Positions 1 to 5,666 of a DNA stretch of 9,183 nucleotides are shown in pieces (within the stretch, counting starts at the first letter, position 1; each line of letters opens with the position of its first letter). The notes under the pieces are model-generated. The model searched no databases. It was not told the origin of the DNA and worked only from the letters and a program-made list of their open reading frames with translations. The stretch comes from Nanosynbacter sp. (GTDB taxonomy: Bacteria > Patescibacteriota > Saccharimonadia > Saccharimonadales > Saccharimonadaceae). The translations under genes were made by a program, and so were the position numbers. The stretch covers positions 1 through 9,183 of the forward strand of contig JABZKD010000013.1 of NCBI GenBank assembly GCA_015257455.1, in the 5' to 3' direction.

Positions 1-1
1 T

Positions 2-1171
2 TCTTTGACTATCGGTAATCTAGCCGCTCTCATGATGTGCGCCTGTTTCGTGCGTCACGGTTATGAACCTACTCTTCTGGTTGGTGGTGCTACTGGTCAA
101 ATTGGTGATCCGAAGGAAAATGGTGAACGTGAATTAAAGCCTCTCGAAGAAGTTGCACACAACAAGGAATGCATTCGTCGTCAAATGGCTAATGTGATTA
201 GTATTGATGGTGCTGCTGATACGCGTAATGACGGCGATCCAGACAATGATCACTATGAATTACGCCTAGTTGATAACTATGACTGGTTTAAAAATATTAA
301 TTTCTTAGATTTTTTGCGTGAAGTCGGGAAAAACTTTTCCATGACTCAGCTTCTCGACCGTAAATTTATCCAAAACCGTATCGGCGAAGGCGGCTCTGGT
401 ATCTCTTACGCGGAATTTTCTTACTCTTTAATTCAGGGTTATGATTTTCTTCATCTCTATCGTCATTATGGCATTGATCTGCAACTTTGTGGCGCCGATC
501 AATTCGGTAACGCCTCCTCTGGTGTTCATCTGATTAAACGTCTCGAAGGTGGTCGCGCCGATGTTTGGTCTACTCCTCTTGTTATTGATCCGGTGACTGG
601 TCGTAAATTTGGTAAATCTGAGGGTAATGCTATTTGGCTAGCTAGCCAGGATAATGGTTCCGGTAATTACACTTCTATCTTTGATTTTTATCAATTCTGG
701 CTCAATCAGTCCGATCAGACAGTTGAATCTTTGATTAAAATCTACACCGTTCTCTCTAAGGAAGAAATCGATCAGATTCTTGCTGAACATCAAGCTCATC
801 CAGAGCTTCGCATTGCCCAAAAAGCCCTTGCTCGTGGTGCGACTGAGGTGGTTCACGGTAAGTCTTCTACTGCCGCGGTGATTACTCTTACTGAATTACT
901 CTTCGGTGGTCGTAAGGTAGAGACTCTTTCTGAATCGGAGATTGAAAGTATTACCATCCTTCTGCCACACTTTGAGCTTAATGGCAGCGAAATTAATCTC
1001 ATTGACGCACTAACTGAACTTGGTTTGGCGAGCTCTCGTTCCGAAGCTAAAACTTTGATTTTGGGTAATGCTATCTCTGTAAATAATCAGAAAATCCAAG
1101 ATCCAGCTTATCAAATTTCTTCCTTCGCCATCTTGAAGCGTGGCAAAAATAAATTTGCTATTGTCAAATAA
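2..1171 (+). CDS. tyrS: Tyrosyl-tRNA synthetase, 5'-truncated by the window edge
   Basis: This enzyme activates tyrosine with ATP and charges tRNA-Tyr in the cytoplasm. The frame is open from the first bases, and the visible protein begins inside the class I catalytic core, just before the HIGH-equivalent, which here reads SLTIGNL (positions 2-22). Roughly 40 N-terminal residues therefore lie outside the window, and the TTG at position 5 is not a real start. After this come GGATGQIGDP, the tyrosine-binding SYAEFSYSLIQGYDF and GADQFGN segments, and KFGKS (605-619), the KMSKS equivalent. The last 60 or so residues form an S4-type RNA-binding domain (LGLASSRSEAKTLI onward). This is the bacterial TyrRS order. 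The oddity is Thr in place of the first His of HIGH. The gene ends in TAA 187 nt before recA on the same strand. A weak inverted repeat around the stop, followed by TTTTT, is not convincing as a terminator. Confidence 0.95.
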   Translation, partial: SLTIGNLAALMMCACFVRHGYEPTLLVGGATGQIGDPKENGERELKPLEEVAHNKECIRRQMANVISIDGAADTRNDGDPDNDHYELRLVDNYDWFKNINFLDFLREVGKNFSMTQLLDRKFIQNRIGEGGSGISYAEFSYSLIQGYDFLHLYRHYGIDLQLCGADQFGNASSGVHLIKRLEGGRADVWSTPLVIDPVTGRKFGKSEGNAIWLASQDNGSGNYTSIFDFYQFWLNQSDQTVESLIKIYTVLSKEEIDQILAEHQAHPELRIAQKALARGATEVVHGKSSTAAVITLTELLFGGRKVETLSESEIESITILLPHFELNGSEINLIDALTELGLASSRSEAKTLILGNAISVNNQKIQDPAYQISSFAILKRGKNKFAIVK

Positions 1172-1192
1172 TCGACAAATCTGCTTTTTCCA

Positions 1193-1221
1193 TTGATTTT
1201 ACTTCTCGACTAGCGTATTCT
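1193..1221 (+). promoter_or_regulatory. Candidate sigma70-type promoter for recA-recX
   Basis: TTGATT (1193-1198) and TATTCT (1216-1221) are separated by exactly 17 bp, each matching four of six consensus bases. If used, the transcript would start near 1228 and carry a leader of about 130 nt before recA. It is the best-spaced pair I see between tyrS and recA, but neither box is strong, and read-through from tyrS is possible. Confidence 0.35.
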
Positions 1222-1277
1222 TAAAATAGAAAAAGTGAGGTAAAGTTTATTTTTCCGAGATGCAAGGAGAATATCAT

Positions 1278-1292
1278 ATGTATACCCATTAA
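1278..1292 (+). CDS. Four-codon mini-ORF (Met-Tyr-Thr-His) upstream of recA
   Basis: ATG TAT ACC CAT TAA is preceded by a good Shine-Dalgarno sequence, AAGGAGA (1264-1270), with 8 nt between GGAG and the ATG. The initiation region AAGGAGAATATCATATG resembles the one in front of the membrane protein at 8618 (GAGGAGGGAATCATATG), which supports it as a real ribosome loading site. A product of four residues is unlikely to act as a protein. A leader peptide or translational control of recA is the inference. It could also be a remnant of a longer lost frame, or chance. Confidence 0.4.
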   Translation: MYTH

Positions 1293-1296
1293 ATTC

Positions 1297-1333
1297 TCGT
1301 TCCAAGAACGATTTTACAGAGTAATTTTACAGA
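1297..1333 (+). promoter_or_regulatory. Palindrome and tandem repeat in the recA leader
   Basis: TCGTTCCAAGAACGA (1297-1311) is a perfect 6-bp inverted repeat around a 3-nt centre. It is followed by two copies of ATTTTACAGA (1311-1320 and 1324-1333), 13 bp apart. The palindrome resembles a Gram-positive LexA box (CGAAC-N4-GTTCG), but the half-sites point the opposite way (GTTC...GAAC), so I do not call it a LexA site. It could be an operator or a small RNA hairpin between the mini-ORF and the recA ribosome binding site. Confidence 0.35.
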
Positions 1334-1357
1334 AATTCGATAAATAACGGAGGAATT

Positions 1358-2380
1358 ATGGTCAAAGAAAAAGAAACTAAAAAAACAGATGCTGAAAATG
1401 GAAAATCCGAAGCCTTAAAGCTTGCTATTGCTCAAATTACTAAGCAATTCGGTGACGGTTCCATCATGAAGTTAGGTGATAATCGCAATATTGATGTTGA
1501 ACTTTTGAAGTCAGGCTCACTTTCACTTGATTTAGCTCTTGGTGGTGGCTATCCTAAGGGCCGTATTATTGAAATCTACGGTCCAGAATCTTCAGGTAAG
1601 ACTACCTTGGCACTGCACGCCATTGCTGAAATCCAAAAAACCGGTGGCCAGGCTGCCTTCATTGATGCCGAGCACGCCCTCGATCCATCTTATGCTAAGC
1701 GTATCGGTGTTGATGTCGATAATCTTTTGATTTCTCAGCCAGACAACGGTGAACAGGCTCTCGAAATTTGTGAGACCCTCGTACGCTCGAATGCCGTGGA
1801 TTTAATTGTAGTCGACTCAGTCGCGGCTCTTGTCCCACAGGCAGAAATTGATGGTGACATGGGTGATGCTCAGATGGGGCTTCAAGCTCGTTTGATGTCT
1901 CAAGCTATGCGCAAGCTCACTGCCATTATTTCCAAGTCCAAGGCAACCGTCATCTTTATTAATCAGATTCGTATGAAGATTGGCGTGATGTTCGGCAACC
2001 CTGAAACTACTACTGGTGGTAACGCTCTGAAGTTCTACGCTTCCGTCCGTATTGATATTCGCCGTATCGGTCAGATTAAAGATGGTGAAAATATCATCGG
2101 TAACCGCACCAAGATTAAGGTCGTGAAGAATAAGATTGCCGCCCCATTCCGCTCTGCCGAATTTGACATTATGTATAACGAAGGTATTTCCAAGGTTGGC
2201 GATGTGCTTGACCTTGCTGTGCAATATGGCGTCTTCGATAAGGCCGGTGCTTTTATCAAGTACAACGGTGAAACTATTGGCCAAGGCCGTGAAGCTGTGA
2301 AGCGCGTACTTAAAGAAAAGCCAGAATTCTTCGCTGAAATTGAGCAAAAAGTTCGCGAAAAAGCCGAAGCGAGCGAATAG
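1358..2380 (+). CDS. recA: Recombinase RecA
   Basis: RecA forms an ATP-dependent filament on single-stranded DNA, catalyses homologous pairing and strand exchange, and acts as coprotease for LexA-type repressors. The 340-residue product has normal length. The Walker A motif GPESSGKT lies at residues 75-82. The FIDAEHALDP segment places the catalytic Glu near 105. Walker B is LIVVDSVAAL. Loop L1 (EIDGDMGDAQMGLQARL) and loop L2 (NQIRMKIGVMFGNPETTTGGNALKFYASVR as a segment near 202-231) are intact, so it should be functional. The start follows GGAGG (1349-1353) with a 4-nt spacer. The C-terminus is short and of mixed charge. The stop TAG shares its last base with the GTG of recX, so the two are translationally coupled. 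No inteins or frame breaks are seen. Confidence 0.98.
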   Translation: MVKEKETKKTDAENGKSEALKLAIAQITKQFGDGSIMKLGDNRNIDVELLKSGSLSLDLALGGGYPKGRIIEIYGPESSGKTTLALHAIAEIQKTGGQAAFIDAEHALDPSYAKRIGVDVDNLLISQPDNGEQALEICETLVRSNAVDLIVVDSVAALVPQAEIDGDMGDAQMGLQARLMSQAMRKLTAIISKSKATVIFINQIRMKIGVMFGNPETTTGGNALKFYASVRIDIRRIGQIKDGENIIGNRTKIKVVKNKIAAPFRSAEFDIMYNEGISKVGDVLDLAVQYGVFDKAGAFIKYNGETIGQGREAVKRVLKEKPEFFAEIEQKVREKAEASE

Positions 2381-3246
2381 TGACCGCTCTCACTCTGGAA
2401 ACTTTTCAGAAAATTTCGCAACTCAAACCGGGCGTCAAAGATCCGAATCGTATTAATATTTTTGTTAATCATAAATTTTTGTGCTCACTCAGTTTCAAAG
2501 TTTTTTCTGAGCAAAATCTCAAAGTCGGCGATATACTCACAGAAGAACGTATCGCCGAACTGGTTGCCCTATCTTCACTCGACAAACTCTATCAATCTAC
2601 CTTAGAGTATTGTTTGTCACGCCCACATTCTGAAAAGGAGATTCGCGACTATTTGCATCGCAAGCAACTTCGTCGTCGTCAGTCACAGATAAAGTATGAT
2701 AATTTTAAAAAACGCCTAGCCGAGGATGAAGAATACCGTGCTAAAATTCAAGAAATGCGAAAAAATGTTCGTGCTCAGAATGAAAAGATTCGCGAAATTG
2801 ATTTTACAGAAAATAATACCTATGAATATACTGGCCGCAAATCCCTTAATCTTCCTACCAAGCCTGGCGCAGAGATTACGGAAACTCAGATTGATCTCGT
2901 AGTTGAGCGTTTGAAGCAGGAAAAATTTCTCTCTGATTATAATTTTACGCGTTTCTATATTGATAACCGTAACCAGTCGAAGGGAATTAGTCGAAAAAAA
3001 CTATTCTACGAACTTAAAAGCAAGGGAATTTCTGAATCTCTGGTGCGCGAAGTACTTGAGAGTGATGAGCTTTTTTCTCAGCGCGAAGATGATACTGAAA
3101 TCGATAAAATGATCGAGAAGAAATTGCGTCGTCCGATCACTCAAGAAAAACTAATGGCCTACTTGGTTCGTCAAGGTTTTTCTTATGATCTAATCAAATC
3201 CAAACTCTCTGCTATCGAATCCGAAAATCTCCAATCAAAAAGCTAG
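2380..3246 (+). CDS. recX: RecA regulatory protein RecX with an internal insertion
   Basis: RecX binds RecA filaments and limits their extension and activity. The 288-residue product has an N-terminal region (about 15-60, RINIFVNHKFLCSLSFKVF) like that of Firmicutes-type RecX. A first helical repeat follows (about 67-95, LSRPHSEKEIRDYLHRK), then a second (about 167-226, with LKQEKFLSDYNFTRFYIDNR and RKKLFYELKSKGIS) and a third (about 238-278, with RPITQEKLMAYLVRQGFSYD). Between the first and second repeats sits a charged, helix-prone insertion of about 70 residues (about 96-166) that ordinary RecX proteins lack. The start is GTG, overlapping the recA stop by one base (TAGTG). No strong Shine-Dalgarno sequence is visible, so initiation probably depends on ribosomes finishing recA. 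Family assignment rests on the repeats plus adjacency to recA. Confidence 0.9.
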   Translation: MTALTLETFQKISQLKPGVKDPNRINIFVNHKFLCSLSFKVFSEQNLKVGDILTEERIAELVALSSLDKLYQSTLEYCLSRPHSEKEIRDYLHRKQLRRRQSQIKYDNFKKRLAEDEEYRAKIQEMRKNVRAQNEKIREIDFTENNTYEYTGRKSLNLPTKPGAEITETQIDLVVERLKQEKFLSDYNFTRFYIDNRNQSKGISRKKLFYELKSKGISESLVREVLESDELFSQREDDTEIDKMIEKKLRRPITQEKLMAYLVRQGFSYDLIKSKLSAIESENLQSKS

Positions 3247-3278
3247 TACAAGCCAGAATCAGCGTAAAACAAACTAAT

Positions 3279-3342
3279 TCAATCTAGAAGTTATTCAGTC
3301 TGAGTAGCTCAATCTAGTTTTCTAGTCAAATCTAGTCTCTAG
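3279..3342. repeat. TCAATCTAG micro-repeat cluster in the convergent spacer
   Basis: TCAATCTAG occurs at 3279-3287 and 3309-3317, and TCAAATCTAG at 3326-3335. The core TCTAG appears five times in 60 bp (3283, 3313, 3321, 3331, 3338). The last copy contains the stop codon of the minus-strand gene. An 8-bp inverted repeat, GCCAGAAT (3252-3259) with ATTCTGGC (3345-3352), brackets the cluster. No standard hairpin with a U-tract is visible, so it is unclear how the two converging transcripts end. A slippage-grown spacer or a protein-binding site are both possible. Confidence 0.5.
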
Positions 3343-3905
3343 TCATTCTGGCGGAATGGGTTGACGAAGTTCGGTACGAACTCTTCCTGTTCTAGTTTTT
3401 CGCGCCCTTTTTGCTTGGCCAGTTCATCCTTTACAATGATCGCTTCATCATTAATCTCCAGAATTTCCGAACGATTAATAATCAATTCTGGATCAATGAA
3501 TGACTTCAGAATTGGACGCTTGACAATTAGTTGCTGAATATAAAAATCGTTTACATCGACCGTGTAATCTATTACTGTCCCTACGCTGTTCTTGCTTTGC
3601 GTCTTTACCTTGAAGTTTATTGGCTGAAAATTCAGTTTCACCATTTCATCGATTTTTACTACATCGCCCACATTGAGTAGTTCTTCATCTGAATCAATGA
3701 TCATCCCGAGATGTGAAAATTCTCGTATACTTCGGACATCTAAAATTGCTCCCGAGTCAAAGCTTACGGTATTTTTGTTAAGAAAAAATCCCAAAATCTT
3801 CAAATCATTCGGATCAACAATAATCGATTCAATCGTACTAATCACCCCACCGGACCTTAAGCTTAAAATGCGAAATCCGATTAATTTTGAAGCTTCTAGA
3901 ATCAT
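3339..3905 (-). CDS. Two-domain PRC-barrel protein
   Basis: The 188-residue protein is predicted cytoplasmic, with no signal peptide or membrane segment. Residues 2-80 (ASKLIGFRILSLRSGGVIST, then SIIVDPNDLKILGFFL) have the PRC-barrel pattern of small beta strands with a conserved G-x-V turn and a D-P-x-x-L-K-I-L-G-F segment. Residues 88-160 look like a second, more diverged barrel (KNSVGTVIDYTVDVNDFYIQQLIVKR). The tail (161-188) is charged. PRC barrels occur in RimM (ribosome maturation), photosynthetic reaction-centre H subunits and many stand-alone adaptors. Nothing here indicates RimM, which pairs one barrel with a different N-terminal domain. The ATG overlaps the upstream gene's TGA (ATGA), with GGGAG at 3910-3914 just before it, so the pair is one operon. 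The exact role is unknown. Confidence 0.8.
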   Translation of the reverse strand: MILEASKLIGFRILSLRSGGVISTIESIIVDPNDLKILGFFLNKNTVSFDSGAILDVRSIREFSHLGMIIDSDEELLNVGDVVKIDEMVKLNFQPINFKVKTQSKNSVGTVIDYTVDVNDFYIQQLIVKRPILKSFIDPELIINRSEILEINDEAIIVKDELAKQKGREKLEQEEFVPNFVNPFRQND

Positions 3906-4705
3906 AGTACTCCCAAAATTCCTTTCAGGGCATATTCGGTATCTTCGTGATTACGCACCGTAATCGTATCGATGCCCATCTGCACGACTGGATAATCATT
4001 GCCACCCTCTTGCGTCATATCACCAAAATAGAGAATATCGTCTTTTTCGACATTTAGTTCTTCCATCAAATGGTTCATGCCGAAAGATTTATTCAGACCA
4101 TCGCGGAAGGCATTGATGCTGGTAGTTCCTGCCACTTCGAAAGAAAAATCTGGCACCTTTTCCTTGGCTAGCTTAGCAATCAAATTACGCTTTTTGCAAT
4201 CTGGGTCCCAGGCGTATTTTTCCTCAGTCCCCGCCTTTTGGCCGAGTGCCGAGAAAGTGACTTGTGATAAACGATTTTCAATAATTTCATCACCCGGTTG
4301 GAGCTTATCCTCTTCCCAGTAACCAGTTTCTTTGGCGGAACTTTCTAGGGCTTCGGTGATTTTTGCCACCTCATCTTCGGTTAATGGATAATTATAAACT
4401 TGCTCCCAGTTCTTCTCATTGTAAGTTGACCCATCGTTGCCGTTGGCGGTTGGCTGGTAGTGATAGTATTGTGTGCCTTGTGCCACAAAAAGATGAAGAT
4501 GCGCTAGTTGCGCTGGAGTGACATCGGCGACTTCAACTAAGCGATTTACGATTTGAATTAAAAACTGCTCAAATTTCTGACCAGAAATTGGACAAATTTC
4601 AAATTCATTCAAGCACTCACTGAGTAAAAAGGCCATCTCGTCTGGAATTGGCGTCTTAGCGATATTTAAAGTTTGGTCGATATCAAAGGATAATACTTTC
4701 TTCAT
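3902..4705 (-). CDS. HAD-superfamily phosphatase, phosphomannomutase-like (HAD-IIB)
   Basis: The 267-residue protein has all HAD motifs. Motif I is FDIDQT, with Asp8 as nucleophile and Asp10 as acid/base. Motif II is the Ser of PISG (41). Motif III is Lys206 in GLNKSFG. Motif IV is YFGDMTQEGGNDYP (226-239), with Asp229 and Asp237 for Mg. The cap region (about 85-190) includes IIENRLSQVTFSALGQ. Together with the GDMTQEGGND motif, this resembles eukaryotic-type phosphomannomutase (GDKTMPGGND, and a cap with I-E-x-R...S-P-I-G-R) more than Cof-type phosphatases. The substrate is probably a hexose phosphate, either isomerised (mannose-6-P/mannose-1-P) or dephosphorylated; the sequence cannot decide. 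The start has GAGAGG (4713-4718), a 7-nt spacer, and an extended -10 promoter upstream. It is the first gene of a two-gene operon with the PRC-barrel gene. Confidence 0.85.
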   Translation of the reverse strand: MKKVLSFDIDQTLNIAKTPIPDEMAFLLSECLNEFEICPISGQKFEQFLIQIVNRLVEVADVTPAQLAHLHLFVAQGTQYYHYQPTANGNDGSTYNEKNWEQVYNYPLTEDEVAKITEALESSAKETGYWEEDKLQPGDEIIENRLSQVTFSALGQKAGTEEKYAWDPDCKKRNLIAKLAKEKVPDFSFEVAGTTSINAFRDGLNKSFGMNHLMEELNVEKDDILYFGDMTQEGGNDYPVVQMGIDTITVRNHEDTEYALKGILGVL

Positions 4706-4737
4706 CTCTATTCCTCTCTGCGGTATTTCTTTTGCTT

Positions 4738-4766
4738 ATTATAGCAAAAACGCTCACTTTTTGTAG
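4738..4766 (-). promoter_or_regulatory. Extended -10 promoter for the HAD/PRC-barrel operon
   Basis: The minus strand reads TTTGCTATAAT (4738-4748), a perfect TATAAT with the TGn extension. The hexamer at the 17-bp position (4761-4766, CTACAA) is a poor -35, as is common for extended -10 promoters. A start near 4731 leaves a leader of about 25 nt holding the Shine-Dalgarno sequence. The same 11-mer drives the tRNA genes and the Gly-rich gene. Confidence 0.65.
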
Positions 4767-4850
4767 TTAAAACCAAAGTCCATACTTACCTTTTTTATTA
4801 AAAACTAGAAGTCACACCTAACTAAAACCTTAAAAATCCCAAACTGATTA

Positions 4851-4859
4851 TGTTATAAT
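4851..4859 (+). promoter_or_regulatory. Extended -10 promoter giving a leaderless tpiA mRNA
   Basis: TGTTATAAT (4851-4859) is an extended -10 with a perfect TATAAT. Only six bases (4860-4865) separate it from the tpiA ATG, so normal promoter geometry puts the transcript start on or next to the A of the start codon. No Shine-Dalgarno sequence exists in the region. The 17-bp position upstream holds only TAAAAA. Confidence 0.65.
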
Positions 4860-4865
4860 AAAATT

Positions 4866-5642
4866 ATGAAAACATATATTGTGGGCAACTGGAAGATGAA
4901 TCTAACCATCGGTGAGTCTTCTATCTTTTTGCAGAAATTACTTAAAAAAATCAAACCTAGTCGTGGCCTCGAAATTGTGATTGCTCCAAGTTTTACTTCG
5001 CTCTCTAGTCTTTCACTTCAACTTGAACGTAATAAATCTAAGATCAAGCTTGCTGCTCAGAATTTTTATTACCGTGATTTTGGTGCCTATACTGGTGAGG
5101 TCTCTATCGCTCAGCTCCGCGGTCTAGTTTCTTACGCTATTATCGGTCATTCCGAGCGCCGTTTCGTCTTTGGTGAAACTAACCGAGAAATTTCTCAGAA
5201 GGTCGCCGCTGCGATTCGTAATGGCATCACTCCAATTCTTTGCGTCGGTGAGACTGAAAGCCAACGTAATTTTGGTGAAACCGTCGATGTTTTGCGTGAC
5301 GAAATTTTTGGCGGTCTTTCCGAAATCGATAGCGACGATATTAAAAAATGTATCATCGCCTATGAGCCAGTTTGGGCTATCTCTAGTACTAAGGCTGCTC
5401 ATATCGCCAGTCCAGATGAAATTGCTGACGCCGTGAAAATTATTCGCGATCAACTTACTTCTGTTTATGGTGAGGAAACCGTTGCTGAAATTCCGGTACT
5501 TTTTGGTGGCAGTGTCAATCCAAATAATGCCGGCGCCTACCTTACCGTGCCAGGTGTGAATGGTTTACTAATCGGTAGTGCCGGTCTAGTTTCTGAGTCG
5601 TTTACCAGTATCATTGAAACTGCAAAAAAGGTCCGTGAATAA
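4866..5642 (+). CDS. tpiA: Triosephosphate isomerase
   Basis: The enzyme interconverts dihydroxyacetone phosphate and glyceraldehyde 3-phosphate in glycolysis. The 258-residue length is typical. NWKMN gives the catalytic Lys10, IIGHSERR gives the electrophile His95, and AYEPVWAI gives the base Glu167. FGGSVNPNNA (213-222) is the loop 7 phosphate site. Two conserved parts are altered. Loop 6 reads AISSTKAAHIASPDE (171-185) where most TIMs have AIGTGK followed by a shorter T-A-T-P-E, so two glycines are lost and about three residues are gained. The loop 8 phosphate site reads LLIGSAGL instead of LLVGGASL. The catalytic triad is intact, so I expect activity, perhaps with changed loop closure. 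The start is fixed by homology (MKTYIVGNWK) and fits a leaderless mRNA. No other glycolytic gene adjoins it, and the next gene has its own -10 box. Confidence 0.95.
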   Translation: MKTYIVGNWKMNLTIGESSIFLQKLLKKIKPSRGLEIVIAPSFTSLSSLSLQLERNKSKIKLAAQNFYYRDFGAYTGEVSIAQLRGLVSYAIIGHSERRFVFGETNREISQKVAAAIRNGITPILCVGETESQRNFGETVDVLRDEIFGGLSEIDSDDIKKCIIAYEPVWAISSTKAAHIASPDEIADAVKIIRDQLTSVYGEETVAEIPVLFGGSVNPNNAGAYLTVPGVNGLLIGSAGLVSESFTSIIETAKKVRE

Positions 5643-5655
5643 TCGGAAAATCGAG

Positions 5656-5661
5656 TATAAT
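5656..5661 (+). promoter_or_regulatory. -10 box for a second leaderless mRNA
   Basis: A perfect TATAAT lies in the 24-bp gap after tpiA, with five bases (5662-5666) between it and the ATG at 5667. No Shine-Dalgarno sequence and no TGn extension are present, and the 17-bp upstream position (CCGTGA) is a poor -35. A start at or very near the A of the ATG is the expected outcome. Read-through from tpiA may also occur. Confidence 0.5.
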
Positions 5662-5666
5662 TAAAC

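Noticed and set aside
1161..1188. TTGTC/GACAA inverted repeat and TTTTT after tyrS as a terminator
   Set aside because: The stem is only 5 bp with an 8-nt loop, and the T-run is offset by 5 nt. Too weak to call.
1297..1311. LexA/SOS box upstream of recA
   Set aside because: The Gram-positive box is CGAAC-N4-GTTCG. Here the half-sites are inverted (GTTC-N3-GAAC), and no CTG-N10-CAG box of the E. coli type is present.
1817..2472. Long antisense open frames across recA (up to 176 codons)
   Set aside because: They lie wholly opposite a full-length, strongly conserved RecA with no ribosome binding site or family resemblance. They reflect its codon bias.
3902..3904. UGA recoding to glycine, as in some CPR lineages
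   Set aside because: The HAD gene ends at UGA in a classic ATGA overlap with the next gene, and all other genes keep full family length with UGA treated as stop. Nothing requires recoding, although reading through would add only two residues, so this site alone is not decisive.
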